Shown here piece after piece: positions 25,034 to 36,722 of a stretch of 64,000 nt of DNA. Origin of the DNA: Heliopora coerulea. Its lineage: Eukaryota; Cnidaria; Anthozoa; Scleralcyonacea; Helioporidae. The stretch covers positions 310,001-374,000 of the forward strand of contig JASJOG010000154.1 of NCBI GenBank assembly GCA_030142905.1, in the 5' to 3' direction. The notes under the pieces are model-generated. The model was given only the letters and a program-made list of their open reading frames with translations. It was not told the origin of the DNA and ran no database searches. The number at the start of each line of letters is the position of its first letter. Positions within the stretch are counted from its first letter, which is position 1. Both the position numbers and the translations under genes were made by a program.

Positions 25034-25675
25034 CTAAGATAAGCGAGTTTTTGAGAAGACGGCGTTATAGAACCATGCGTCTGGGTCTAGTCTCCAGGAT
25101 TCAAACTGCCTTAACTGTGCATTGAACTGCATTGAAAAAAGATCGGTGTCGGGCACGAAAAGGATTTCAGTTATTCTGCTAAACACGTCAGGCTGTAGTT
25201 TCCAGTCTAACCTAGAGCAAGGCTCCCGGGATACAAAACCCGCACTATAGTTCTCGCGGCTTGGTAAATAAGAGGCTTCAATCATGCAATGGTCGTCAAG
25301 GCACCATTGCCAGATCTGTGCGGTAAGCCCATCGAACGAAGGGACCATTCTACCCATATTGTTGATGTAGATCACAGCGGTTGTATTATCACAAAAGACC
25401 TTAATAAGCCTAACATCATAGGAACGAATAAAAGTCTGAAGAGCAAAGAAGATCGCTAATAACTTAAGAGAGTTTATATGCATACTGGTCTCTGGAAGTG
25501 TCCACCTACAACTAATATGCTGGCCTTCAAGTACCACTCCCCAACCAGATATCGAGGCATCAGTTGTTGTAAGGGAGACGATGTGAACGGCTTTTCGAAG
25601 AGAAACGCCATCATACAGGAGACCTGATTGTGCCCGCCAAAGCAAGTCGGATCGAACGGCGGGCATAAGTGACAT
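25034..25675 (-). pseudogene. DIRS RNase H domain
   Basis: The longest intact part (213 residues). It shows the RNase H motifs TTDASISGWGVVLEG (first Asp), INSLKLLAIFFALQTF, VFCDNTTAVIYINNMG (Asp) and NYSAGFVSR (where an Asp of the ADxxSR type is expected but reads AG). It continues into the DLFSMQFN…DPDAWFYN linker typical of DIRS pol before the recombinase. The altered last active-site position suggests a dead enzyme. Confidence 0.75.
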
Positions 25676-25689
25676 AGTAACGTCGAAAT

Positions 25690-26010
25690 TACTATTGGTG
25701 GCCTAAAGCGTCTGCAGTTTTAAATGCTCAAGGGACCTGTAGTGAAGTTTTGCCGTCAAAACCGCCCAGAAGGATGAGACAATCAGACCAATGACCCGTG
25801 CTAGAGCTCGAACCGAACAAGTTAGAGAAGAAAGTAAAGCTCGTGCTTAGTCAGATATTTTGGATATTTTTTCAAGAGGAAGAAATATATTCATAGAAGA
25901 CGTATCGGTAATATAGCCAACATATAAGGCTATCTGCCGTGGAATTAAGTTGGACTTTTCGTGATTAATGATGAAGCCCATCACCCCAGTAAATCACTTC
26001 GGTTACACTA
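25690..26010 (-). pseudogene. DIRS reverse transcriptase, C-terminal piece
   Basis: The minus strand contains GFIINHEKSNLIPRQIALYV and GYITDTSSMNIFLPLEKISK, the palm-thumb junction of DIRS RTs (LGF.I...KS.L.P.Q...FLG..I). After a stop it continues with a thumb-like RVIGLIVSSFWAVLTAKLHY. The catalytic YxDD region is not present. Confidence 0.6.
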
Positions 26011-26110
26011 GTTTTGCACTCCTGAAAGAACTACCAAAAATAGCATTATCGTCCAAGAAAATTAAAAGACGAATCGCTCGAACCCGCAAATAGGCTTCAT
26101 AATTTCAGTA

Positions 26111-28494
26111 AATATCCGAGGAACTGATGATAATTTGAAAGGTAAAGAATGGAACTAATAAAGCATGCCGTTCCCACAAAACCGAAAATATTTTGAATAA
26201 TCATCGAGTATAGGCAAGGGCGGAGACAGCCTCCAAAAAGTGGAGGGGAAGGGGCCATCTATAGGATGTAACTTAGCACAGAAGACAAATAATTTGCAGA
26301 AGAGTTTTTGCGGGATTTTGTTCCAACAAATGTTGTAAAGCTGTACGGCTTTCATAAATTTTAGGAAACCTTTTTGATTTTTAAATTATGCAACCGCATG
26401 TCAACGTATCTTACAATATTTTTTTTTACTGTTATAAAGCTTTGAAATAGAACAGAAAATCGGACAAAAACGGTGATGGAGGCCCTAAGTGTACTACACT
26501 TGAACTCTATGTGCTTTTTTACTCTGCAGTGTTTGGTTATCGTTGAGCTTTCGTATAGTTAAAATTCCAAAAATTAGAGTCATAAAGCGACTAGTTGGTC
26601 AAGTTAGGGTATAAGTGAGGCAGGAAACTTGCTACTTGGACGGTTAGGTTAGGATTTCGATTTGGGTTAGGAGAACCAAATAATCCCTCGTGGAATTTAA
26701 AGTCAAGCAAAGAAAACAGGTGAAAAATTTACGGGTAATAGCCAAAAATAAAAGGATGTTTGCATCAGCACACAATTTCCGAATCACTACATTCGGCAAT
26801 TTTGAATTAAACTCAGGCTTTTCAAGGACTGTTCCTTTGACGAGTTCAATGTTCTTGCGTTTGGCAGAGTGAAAGACTTCCATTCAGACCCAAAAGATAT
26901 CGTAAATTACCAATTGGAAATTTTCATGATCAGACGTTTGGGGTTCAGCTTCGTTCACCATGTTACCAGAATCTACAGCAACTAGAGTCAAATAAAGCGG
27001 CTTTAACAGAGAGCTCTTATTATGTCCCATATCGCTGATAGCTTATTTTCTACTTGTATCGAACAACTGTTCCAAGCTAAATTCAACTCGATTAAAGATT
27101 TTAGCATTCTCAGAAACTGCAAAGTGGTCATATCACGCCCATCTTTACCAGAATAGTAACAACAGTATTTATAACATTGACTTATGATCAACTTTTCCAG
27201 TTTCTTGCAAAAAAAATTAGCGTATACGCAAGACTAGCTAAACCTTCAGTTTCCTTAATCTACCAAACAGATTGGGGATTAGACTTTTAGAAGTATTTTT
27301 CTGATTACGTAATGGCTATCGGTTTACAGAGCTCCGGTTCGAGATAGCAAAAGCCAAATCAGCCGTTCCACTAGAATTCTTTTTGTCTTAAAGCAGATGT
27401 CTTTCTTCTTAAACAATCTAAATGCATGACTCACCTGGTTCGCCCAACGGAGACGAATTTCTGGCAGCGGAATCTGTATAAAATGCTTTCTCTCTCCATA
27501 GTCCGTAGGCCTTAACGTAGACAAAGAAAGAACAACAAAATTGGGGATAAGGTCAAAGACAATAAATACAACGCACGGTATGGGAGAGGAGTGTGTTTAG
27601 CTGAAAATGAGACGGAAACATTTCAGTGTTCAAGCAAACGTATGAAACATAAGGCAAAGTACCTTGGATTGAACGACGAATTTTGAATTTACTAGCATGA
27701 ACACAATACTGAAGAGACTACTGATCAGGGAAAGATGGAGGAAAAGGCGATACACTGGTGCCAATGATAAAACCAACACTTCACATATTACTTCTACATT
27801 CTACATTACAACTGGGTTCCATTTCAGGCCAGGTAATTCTAATATATGCTGTAAAAATTCTAACAAGCGCCCTCTCCTGAACGCCAATTTTGAAATAAGC
27901 CCCCGCCGCAGTAGTTTAGTATGTTTTTTTTAGCAGGACAGTAGCCTGACCACACCTGTAATAAGAAGGAAATTTAAGCTTTGGCCTGACCTTGCCTTAA
28001 TGCCTTCACTGTTCCACAGGAATAGCGGTATTATTCTCAAAGTTTGAACTTGTATTTTCACGTTTCCAGTCGCAGCATCTACTCCTCAGACTGCATGGCA
28101 ATCGCTCAACTATTCTGTTTTGTTTCGATAAAGTGAAATAAACTCTTTATCTTTTGTTTTGTTATTCTTTAAAGAGGAAGTGTCCTCATCAGTTGAAAAT
28201 GATGCAAATGGGAATAAGGACCCACCTTTGAATAAGTACCGAACAAGCGCCCACCCTCAACGTCGCAAAAATAAAAAGTGCCCAGGGCATATATTCGAAT
28301 TCTTATGGTATGGATCTTTTAACATCCCTCTCTTTCAACCATTCCTGCTTTACTCCAAACCAAATTTGTCATAAATACAGTGTGGTCATTAACCATGGTC
28401 TTTCCTTGATTTTCGGTGGAACAAAGTGCCTGGGTAGTGAATTGGAATACATATATGCCTTCATGCATGGTTGCGCAGGTACTTAACTACCTAC
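26111..28494. other. No gene recognised
   Basis: AT-rich sequence. Downstream PIEZO exons would be expected here on the minus strand if the gene were complete, but none was recognised. Confidence 0.45.
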
Positions 28495-28499
28495 TTAGC

Positions 28500-28575
28500 C
28501 TGTACGCCTGTATAACTGCCTGCTTCCCTGCCTGCCCATCTGCCTGCCTACCCGCCTGCCTACTTGCCTGCCTCC
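28500..28575. repeat. (CCTG)n simple repeat
   Basis: Degenerate CCTGCCTGC tetranucleotide run starting just past the donor of the PIEZO exon at 28603. It creates a spurious Gly/Arg extension of that frame. Confidence 0.8.
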
Positions 28576-28602
28576 AGACATGCATGTCCGATCTCCACTT
28601 AC

Positions 28603-29082
28603 TTGTAGGGCGTATCGATGAAAGAAAAGTGCCAGCAAGAAGAGAAAGTCGTAAGCCGATGACGGGCCATTTCTATTGATTTCAAAGATCCGGGCAGGAC
28701 ACAAAGGATTACTTTTCGATTCTGCCGCAGGATTACAATCGTTGAAAGGAATAAACTCGAATTTAAATAGGTACTTGTAGATTATAACAAACATGTTGTT
28801 AGAGATGAAGGTGATCCGAAATGTCTTGGTTGGACTCGGGATCACTAACATGCCCCAGAGGAAGACAAGAAGTGGAAAAGCCAGTGACATTAAGGACGCA
28901 TAAACCACGTGATTGATAACCGTAATGAGAAAGCATAAATAGGTCGTTTGAGATATTAAAGCATAATACAAAGCTCGGACAAACTTCATTAAGCGCCAGT
29001 TCTCCACAGGACCATCCAACATGCAAACGTCTTCTGTAGTCATACTTGTCCAAGATACAGTGTCTTCACTCACAGAAACCAA
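28603..29082 (-). CDS. PIEZO mechanosensitive channel, internal exon
   Basis: PIEZO proteins are very large trimeric mechanically gated cation channels of the plasma membrane. This 480-nt exon (acceptor CTTTTAG, donor GTAAGT, phase 0 at both sides) encodes 160 residues. They include ALYYALISQTTYLCFLITVI, PLLVFLWGMLVIPSPTKTFR, KYLFKFEFIPFN and FLLALFFHRYALQ, all matching the blade repeat before the beam region in animal PIEZOs (general form PLLVFLWAMLS.PRPSK.FW, KYLFQFGF.P.N, LMALFFHRS.L). The exon itself is intact. Neighbouring exons are damaged or reoriented, so it is probably part of a PIEZO pseudogene. Confidence 0.75.
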
Positions 29083-29732
29083 CTAAAAGTTAGAAAAACA
29101 AATTGGCTTCGATATCACCAAGGAAAGGGTGACATAAATGCATAAGTGCAGACTTACGATTGGAAGCAGTTGCATGGCTTTTTAACTAGTCTTGAATAAA
29201 TGAACATCTCAGTGTAATAAATAACTGAAGAATTAATTAATAAATCTAATGAACGGGTGAAACGGTGAATTAGAAGCCAAATGAAGAAATAAAGAATTAA
29301 CTCTTAGACAACAAATGGGGTCGTATACGACTCTACGTTTGTTCTGCAGGTGTTCAGCCATACCCAACTGGACAAATTAAGCGAACGAGCTCAATATCAT
29401 ATTTGCTAGTGGTAACATTGTTTAAAAAACGATCAAACGAGCAAGCGAAAGGAGTCCACGTCTCTGCTTCTACTTCCTGTCCCCCTTAAGGGGACAGCGA
29501 GTTCATGGGAGCAGAGACTTGGCAGAGTTCTACCTACACAGGTCCACCCGAATGTGGGCTCTAAGATTTGGAATGCGTTACGTTTTGTTTTATTTTGACA
29601 GAATGATCCCGCGGCGTTTCATGTGGGACATTTTTCACGGATTCTATGTAGACATCACGCATGATCGCATACTAGGTGGTCCGATCCAAAAGATCTCAAA
29701 AATAATTGGTCGTTTAAGGGTTAAAGAAGTGA

Positions 29733-30030
29733 AGAGATGAGGAAGTAAGGAAGCAAAGAAGCAAAGAAGAAAAGAAGCGAACAAAAGAACGAACCGGCAA
29801 ATGAACAAGTGAACTAATGAACGGACAACAAGAGAACGAGGGAAGAAAGGAAAGAGGTAACAAGCTAACGAAGTAACATTCCAAAAAGTGAACGAGAAAA
29901 CAGGTGAATAAGTGAAAGATTGAACCAGTGAACAGTGGGAAAAGAAGAATACGTGAACAGAAGAATGTCAGAAGCAATGAGCAGAACACGTGAACCAGTA
30001 AAAGAGTGAACGACGGAACGGGTGAAGGCT
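29733..30030. repeat. Purine-rich degenerate tandem repeat
   Basis: Long purine-biased strand built from GAAG, AGTGAAC and GAACGA-like units. It opens frames on both strands with low-complexity products; not coding. Confidence 0.6.
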
Positions 30031-31559
30031 GAGACACATTGGAATGGGTGGCTCCAGAGGCGCCTAATTTGTATAAGTACACAGGTCTAAAAAGGTTAAG
30101 GTACTGCTACTTAAGATATGCCATTAAGGATGCATTTGATAACGCCTTACTGAATATTCGGCTCAACGGGATGGATAGTAGACTACCAGACACCAGGATT
30201 GCCTATTTTCACGATGAAGAAGTGAAACAACAAGAAGATATTTAAAGAAAGAAATATGCAAGCTGTTTCGTGCATTTGTAATACAATTATTTGAAATTGA
30301 ATTAAACCTGCCATGGTTTGATACTCAAGCCCTAATGCGTTTTACACCAGAACTGTCTCTGTACAAATATTAATTGCCAATTTCTAGTATCAAATGCTTA
30401 CTTGCACACTCAAAAACATCTTTTCTCCTCCGTGCAAGAACTCCAGCACGGCCCGGTAAATATCCACCAGAATTTTACCGGATACCGAATGTGAGGCGAC
30501 AGCAACATTTTAGCTGCCCCAGGTTTAAATCCCGTATCAAGGGAATGAGTGAACCTGGTCACCTATAACGATTTAAGAAATAGTAAATGGATTTTCGTAT
30601 TTTGATACCGTGATCCAAACACGCGGGACGTTGCTAGACTTGAGAAAAGCGTAAAAATACAACAGCTGCAAGACGACTATTTTTAGCTTTTCTAAAATCG
30701 AGCAACATCGGAAGTGTTTGTCACAGTATCCCGACGCCGAAATCCATCTGGCATTTCTTCAATATAATAACGGCAGATGAAAAGCTGTCAGCTTTATTAA
30801 CACATTGATGAAGTAGGCAATTCTCCTGAAAATCAGCAGCTACCAATCAGAGGCAAGCTTAAGAAGATTGAACCCTGATCAACAAAGTGAACCCACTGCA
30901 ATGTGGTGAAAGGAAAAAAAAAACAACAGGGTGCTTTTTTAGTTATTTGAAAGTCAAGCGACGTACCAAGTATTTCAATGAAAATATTCGAACAAGCAAA
31001 AACCTCGACATACTTCTTTGATAAAATAGTGACTGAACGCGCAACACAATCTTCGGTACACTTTTGGCGAAAGTTTTTGCAAGAAATTTTTTGGCGGGAA
31101 ACAACACACATTATTTTATAAAGGTATACTCCAAAAATTATTCACCAGTGACTAGAGTCATCAATCCCTAATCTTTCCGGTAATCTCCATGCATTAAGGG
31201 CGAATGACTTATGACGAACGACCATGATCAATGTTATGGATTGGACTAGGTTAAGGGTGAGAATAAGAATCAAGGATTGAGTAAGGGTATGTTTCAATAT
31301 CCCATAGGGTCACTAATTATTTCAATGGTCATTCATCGCCAGGAATAAGTAACCAGATTTACTCATCCCTGACACCACCACATCCAAAAACGGTATTCCA
31401 TTTCTGTAAAATATAGCAATTGTTTTCTGTGACTTTTGCGTGATTTCTCAAAGTATAAAAACCATGACTCGTTACAACTGCCACTTGATCATTTCACCAA
31501 CCTTTCCATCAACTGAGTCATATTCGGTGGATTCCGAGGACGGTTGCTCGCGAGCTCTC
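30031..31559. other. No gene recognised
   Basis: AT-rich sequence between the purine-rich repeat and the SINE copy. No supported exon. Confidence 0.4.
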
Positions 31560-31735
31560 GACTGAGCTCCTTCTAAGTATTCTTGCCGTGGGATCGAACC
31601 TGCAACCTTCTGATGCCCGGTAGGACGCTCTAACGTAAACCGTTAAGCTACCGATACTCAGATGGCGAGCTAAGATGCTAGTTTCACATATGTGCTGGCT
31701 CTTCGGCAGCCACGATATGTTAATAATGGCGTTCA
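31560..31735 (-). repeat. tRNA-headed SINE, family 1, copy 1
   Basis: The minus strand reads CCATCTGAGTATCGGTAGCT…TAACGG…AGAGCG…CATCAGAAGGTTGCAGG…TTCGATCCC, the same tRNA-like core as at 52125 and 59399. The ~70-base block in front (GTGGCTGCCGAAGAGCCAGC) also corresponds. A five-base insertion in the D-arm marks it as decayed. Confidence 0.65.
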
Positions 31736-31738
31736 CTG

Positions 31739-32160
31739 AGATATATGTTACGTATGTGGGAGCTTGGAGGTGTCATGGATGATAGATGAACGTTTGTCAA
31801 GTTCATACATTAGAGAAACTGATTAATATGAAGCTCAGAAATGGTTTTTCTGAGGCATGAGCTTGACAAACGTTTAATCAATCAATCGATCGATTGATCG
31901 ATTAGTCAGTCAATCAGTCAATCAATCAGTCAATCAATCAATCAATCAATCAGTCAATCAATCAATCGATCAATCAATCAATCAGTCAATCAATCAATCA
32001 ATCAGTCAATCAATTAATCATATATTTAAACATATCCTGTAAGAGTTACAAACTCGTTAAAACGAAAACGTGTGAAAGTATCAATATCAACGTTTATCTA
32101 TAATCATTGTATATCTATCATCCGTGATACCTCCAAGCTCCCACATTCATAACGTGTATC
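31739..32160. repeat. Foldback containing (ATCA)n array
   Basis: GTGGGAGCTTGGAGGTGTCA near 31757 is repeated inverted as GATACCTCCAAGCTCCCAC near 32130. An inner pair, AACGTTTGTCAAG and CTTGACAAACGTT, flanks a CTCAGAAAnnnTTTTTCTGAG hairpin. An (ATCA/GTCA)n microsatellite fills 31876-32022. Abuts the SINE at 31560. Confidence 0.6.
31876..32022. repeat. (ATCA)n microsatellite
   Basis: Run of AATC/GTCA units with GATCGATTGATCGATT at the start. Confidence 0.9.
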
Positions 32161-33058
32161 AGGAGGTGTAATTAGTTCATGTGATCATACTCCTTCGAAA
32201 GCCATGTGCGATTAATATGCAAAGTGCTCTAGTATTTTTCATTTACTACTCTGAGCATCCTATGAAACCTACCAAATTTTATTTATTTCAGATTGATTTC
32301 TAGAACTCACTATTCATGAATTGACTACGCATTTCCAGCTATCCATTTCGCCACGCACACGATATTTTATAGCCGTTAAGCTTTCAAAGCTGATTTAAAG
32401 ACAAATAATATAAATTGAAGTGCGTTCTACGAGAGGTTCAGAACCACAGATCGTTTGAGAACGGAAACCTGGTCCCTGAACACCTCAAATAAAACGAAAA
32501 TGGCTGGATCTAATCGATCATTATTTGTACGTTTGCATGGTGATGAGAATCGAATACAAAATAAACCATCAAAGTGCACTTTGTGGGTAAAATAACAGAG
32601 GTGAGTCACCAGTTCCAATGGCCTGTTTCCTCTGCGCATCTGTTGAATACAACTATCAGAATGCCTTTCGACATCTTGTTTATAATGCTAATAGGAGCAA
32701 TTGTCTTTCTACTCGTTTTGGGAATTCCATGTTTGCATGAAAATGAAAAAACTGCAAAGTGTTCTGGGATATGTATTCATCTGACGTAATTAGGGGAACC
32801 GACCATTTGGAGTTACTGGGGCTCTTGGAAGCTTTCATAATTCTGCCATGACAAGAATGAATACATTTAAAGGGCTTCAAAATGTCATTAGGTATTCAGA
32901 GATGGTCATGAAGTAGTACAGCTCTATTACTATAGTCCTTTGACGCAACATTTTTTCAATAGTATTTTTAACTACGCTAAACAGTTGATAGCCTCGCAAA
33001 TACTTGTTCAATGTAAGTGTTGTGTGACTGAAGAATTTGCCGATTGCTTTGTCTGTAG
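32161..33058. other. No gene recognised
   Basis: AT-rich; a hydrophobic frame near 32650-32760 shows no PIEZO motif. An inversion breakpoint of the PIEZO fragment should lie in this stretch or further left, down to about 29.1 kb. Confidence 0.4.
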
Positions 33059-33272
33059 ATTATTTTATTCCAACACATTTACTGGATCACCGTGTCCATT
33101 GTCTACATCACAGTCCAAAGTACTGTGAGTATCTTCAACTTTGACTTTATCCTGGGTTGCTTCTTTTTTTGGCACGGGCAATCGCTGTACCTCCGTCGTA
33201 AGTTGATATCTTTGGTGGAAAATTTTCATGGGTTACAATTTCTTGGTGCTGTTTTTGAAAGTCTGTTTGCAG
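33059..33272 (+). pseudogene. PIEZO exon, inverted and frameshifted
   Basis: Plus-strand exon (acceptor GTCTGTAG, donor GTACGT) encoding HIYWITVSIVYITVQSTVSI and FDFILGCFFFWHGQSLYLRR. These match the PIEZO helices around LGYLLACFFFLWHGQDLYL. After ISL one extra base near 33215 shifts the frame. The continuation GYNFLVLFLKVCLQ matches PIEZO in the shifted frame and meets the donor cleanly. The exon is on the strand opposite to the other PIEZO exons (28603, 37408-42111), so an internal block is inverted. Confidence 0.7.
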
Positions 33273-33455
33273 GTACGTGTGTCTGCTTACCTCTTACTGT
33301 GTCTTTGTCTCTATTAATTGTATTTCTGAGATAAGGAACTGTGATAACTACATGGTATTACAATAAACAGAACAGTACGAGTAGTTAATGAACACAAATC
33401 ATAAAGTTTGAAGCTCTTAATGAATTTAATTTGCAAAGTTAATTCATTTAAATGT

Positions 33456-33538
33456 GAAACAATACAGTACAATACAATACAATACAATATAATACCATAC
33501 CATACCATACCATAAGATTCAATACAAGACAATACAGT

Positions 33539-33579
<41 letters not shown>

Positions 33580-33660
33580 TTGTGTGTGTGTCTGTTTATG
33601 TGTATGTATATGTATGTGTATATGTAAATGTATGTGTATATGTAAATGTCTATGTATATG
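33456..33660. repeat. Compound microsatellite (ATACA)n-(TA)n-(TGTA)n
   Basis: AATAC/CATAC units, then an uninterrupted TA run around 33541-33575, then TGTGTATATG units. It lies in the intron of the inverted PIEZO block. Confidence 0.9.
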
Positions 33661-33996
33661 TATGATGAAAAGTTTGTTTTCAAGCTTTATCTCAGAAAAT
33701 TTCTGAGTTCCCCAACGGGAACCGAACCCGTATCTCCCGATTGCCAGTGCGGTTGTTTTACCACTAGACTATAGGGTCTGAGACGGTAAGTATGATGTTA
33801 ATTAGAGACCTGGTTCGTAATAAGAGGCATATCAATATTACGGACCCGGTCTCTAATTAACATCAAACTTAAAGTCTGCGACCCTATAGTCTAGTGGTAA
33901 AAGAACCGTACCGACAATCGGGAGACACGGGTTCGATTCCCGTTGGGGAACTCAGAAATTTTCTGAGATAAAGTTTGAGAGCAAACTTTTCATCAT
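33661..33996. repeat. Palindrome of two tRNA-Glu-like modules
   Basis: Two ~150-bp arms face each other. The right arm (33881-33949) reads ACCCTATAGTCTAGTGGTAA…GGGTTCGATTCCCGT, close to a tRNA-Glu A-box and B-box. The left arm (33711-33781) is its inverse. Each arm continues past the tRNA into a CTCAGAAATTTTCTGAG hairpin and then TCAAGC/GTTTG ends. The centre is short (GTAATAAGAGGC…). Neither copy looks like a working tRNA gene: the anticodon arm pairs poorly and the 3' acceptor strand is lost in the hairpin. Confidence 0.7.
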
Positions 33997-34109
33997 TATA
34001 TATCCAAGCTTACAAACATCTACACTTGGTAAGATGAAATTCACTCATACATGTATATGTACATGCATATGTATATATATTCATGGTAACTGTAGTTTCT
34101 TTGTTTTAG

Positions 34110-34276
34110 CTTGTTTCGTGTCTTGTTCTTCAGTTGCTCAGCTTGTACTCTTTGCGCCAAGCTGGATACATTTAGAGACCGACGACATTGGCAGAGACTG
34201 ACTGTGTCTCCCCGGATGATACAGGTGTACCTATGGACTGCGCTTGTTTCTTCTTTCTCCTTCTTCAATACAAGAT
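34110..34276 (+). pseudogene. PIEZO exon, inverted, with stop
   Basis: Follows acceptor TTTGTTTTAG and enters in phase 0. It encodes LQLLSLYSLRQAGYI, a TAG at 34173, then ETDCVSPDDTGVPMDCACFF and FLLLQYKIFTR. The DC..P.D..G..WD..CFFFLLLQ..VF pattern is a PIEZO landmark. The exon end reads ACCAG|GATATT where a GT donor is expected. Same strand and correct order relative to the exon at 33059, so both belong to one inverted block. Confidence 0.7.
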
Positions 34277-36722
34277 ATTTACCAGGATATTAAATAAGAA
34301 CTTACAGAGTGGTTCGAAACTGCCTCAAGGTATTGTAGCTGCGTCTTTCTGTCGTCTACTTCTTATCAATAATGCACGTTTGAATAAAAAATAGATTTGC
34401 TTGCGAACTGTTAAAAGGAAAGGTTCTGTAAATGTTAGTCAACAGTGATGGATGTTGCTTCATGTTGCGTCATATTGACATCTTATTTTAGATTTCCATG
34501 ACGAACTCACCTTTAGAACAAAAATATCTTAATGTCATGCCCGCAATACTGGTAAATTTAACAAGCTCAAATCGTATTCTTGTCTAATAGTGTAAACGCA
34601 GTCGGTTTGCTCACAGCTGTCGACGTTTACGGCTCGTTTGCTGGCCCGATTAGTGCAATTCGGAAAACGACTTTGACACTGATTATAGATGTCAGCGGTT
34701 TGACGTATAAATGAAAGGAAGGGGTCTTTCTTGTAGTTCTCGCCATAGAGATCATATGTTAACCAGAGGTAGCACTGTACCTAAATTTCATTCCACCACA
34801 GGTGACAGATTGAAGACCGCCCTTTTGGAGAAACTGAGGAGCAAAACAAACATGCCCGGATGAAAAGTTCAAAGTCACGGTCAAAGGCTACTTCTTTTTT
34901 TCTTCTTGCTTTTTTTTGTAACTTCTGAAATTTCAACTAATGTTATGGATATGGTCCGAATTTGTCCACGAAATTTTCACTGATCCAGGTCTGAAATAAG
35001 TTTCACAAAACCGAACCTTGTACCTTCTTCTAAATCAACTTTATCGTTATTACCACAGTTGAGCCCGCAATAATATTATTTTGGCTTTACACGCACGGAA
35101 ACGAAGCGAAAACCTTAAAACAATAACAGAACCATAGAGATCGCATAAGAGGGAGTATTGGAACCAAAAAAATGCTGTCAAACGCTGCCAGTTTGAGTAA
35201 ACTGGGAAGAAAATTCTTCTTCTCCAGGCCCTTTTCCACCCGTTCGAGAACTTCGAGGTCGAACAACTGAGGTTTAGGGAATCGTTTCGTGTTTGTTTCC
35301 GTCATGGGCAGCCTTCTTGGCTTCACTTTTTGCCCGGGAAAATAACTGGGAGTTAGCATGTGGAAATCGATTAGATGTGGAAATCGAGTTCACTGGTGTA
35401 CACCCTCTGAGCCTAAGCATTCCACAGTAGGTAGCGTACTCACGAGGGACTGGGCCCGCCAGGTTCAAAATGATCAAAACTTTGTGCTTTCGCTATTGAT
35501 GGGGGAAAGAGTTAGTCAGTCACTTACTGATGAGTCAGAGAACGACAACAAAAAGGAAAAAGGAAAGTCTTAAAACCACTGAATTAGTCAATCTTCAATT
35601 TACTACAGATGATATAGGACAACGAAGGTTTATTAAGCATTTGCTTTGAGCGTAAAATCCTCTTCCATCTCGCTTAACCACCCAATTTCATCCCCGGAAA
35701 AACGAATCATTGTTGAAGGAAAATCGGGCCTTGTAGCCAGCCAACATACGAATGTAGTTAATGATTTTCACCACAGCAGGTCACCTTTGGCTACCCTATC
35801 CCGATTCAATTTTGCCAAGCTTCCACTTGAGGAGGAAAATGCTCCGGACACTTTTGCTTATAAAAGTGCTTTGCATAATTTTCCCCAATAAGACAAGTAG
35901 AACGCGAAATATGACCAGAATTGCTATATGTTGGAAGTACAACATGTTACATCATCAGGTTTATTTTCCAAACCAGACCCCTGACCCGTACCTTCTTTTC
36001 GTATTTCCGATATTGGTGTCTCAGCATCTTAAACTGTAAAAGTTTGACAAAAAATTCAGTTCAGAAGGAATTGCCAAGGAATGAACAGAACATCCTAATT
36101 GTGCCGTATTTACCATAACTCCGTTTAGCTTCGTTTTGTACCGTTTTAGACTCACAAGTTCTTGGGTTTTGGTTCGATGAAACCTTCTCTTTCCAAACTA
36201 AAACGGTTTGATTTAATATACATTCGGGGTACCAATGACAATAGCTTTTATTTGATACTTTTACTGTCGGATATTACCCATTGACGAATAAAATCATTTG
36301 AAGTATGGTAGGGAACACTTATAGTACAGTGCGACTAGGACAGACGAAGAGTTAATTTGAATCTGGAATGAATTTACTCTCGGATCTCCTCACCAAATTT
36401 CAGTCCCACTACCCTCTGGCCCAACGAATACACCCACAAGTATTTCTGATGTACAAAGCAATCACCGGCCACATTACCTGCGCACTATCTTCAACTTGTC
36501 TAAAAGCAATTTAGCATTATGTGGGTCTTCAGGATCAGTCAAATACAACCAATAAATAAGATGGTGATCTAGCCTCTTGGTCCAAGGATAATCTAACAAT
36601 CATTGTGCAAATTGAATCATTAAAATTAAATTACAACATAAAAAATGAGTATCTCACTTAATTCGTAAATGAAATGCTCGCATCACTACCACTGACACAC
36701 AACAAACCCTTTGCGGGATGCG
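34277..36722. other. No gene recognised apart from repeat B
   Basis: AT-rich; short open frames on the plus strand near 35650-36120 have no domain. Must contain, or lie next to, the second breakpoint of the PIEZO inversion. Confidence 0.4.
35284..35396 (+). repeat. Dispersed repeat B, copy 3
   Basis: GGCAGCC.TCTTGGCTTCACTT and GGAAATCGAGTTCACTGG match the copies at 12119 and 40774. A short internal duplication (GTGGAAATCGA twice) is unique to this copy. Confidence 0.55.

Larger units (their letters stand above)
23388..26110 (-). mobile_element. DIRS-type tyrosine-recombinase retrotransposon, broken
   Basis: Read on the minus strand, the order is reverse transcriptase end, RNase H, then tyrosine recombinase. 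This is the order of DIRS-like retrotransposons, which integrate by a tyrosine recombinase rather than an integrase. All domains are interrupted by stops or frameshifts. The recombinase is split by an inserted segment between about 24173 and 24700. The element's ends (split direct or inverted repeats) were not identified. Confidence 0.75.

Noticed and set aside
28495..28602. Extension of the PIEZO exon frame into a Gly/Arg-rich tail
   Set aside because: A perfect GTAAGT donor follows RYALQ, and the extension is translated CCTG simple repeat.
29714..30082. 122-codon Leu/Phe/Ser-rich minus-strand frame resembling a membrane protein
   Set aside because: It is the complement of a purine-rich tandem repeat, so the apparent hydrophobicity is a composition effect.
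31876..32022. CRISPR-like array
   Set aside because: Units are four bases long without spacers; it is an (ATCA)n microsatellite in a eukaryotic genome.
33881..33949. Functional tRNA-Glu gene
   Set aside because: A-box and B-box are good, but the anticodon arm does not fold well, the 3' acceptor strand runs into a hairpin, and it is one arm of a palindrome.
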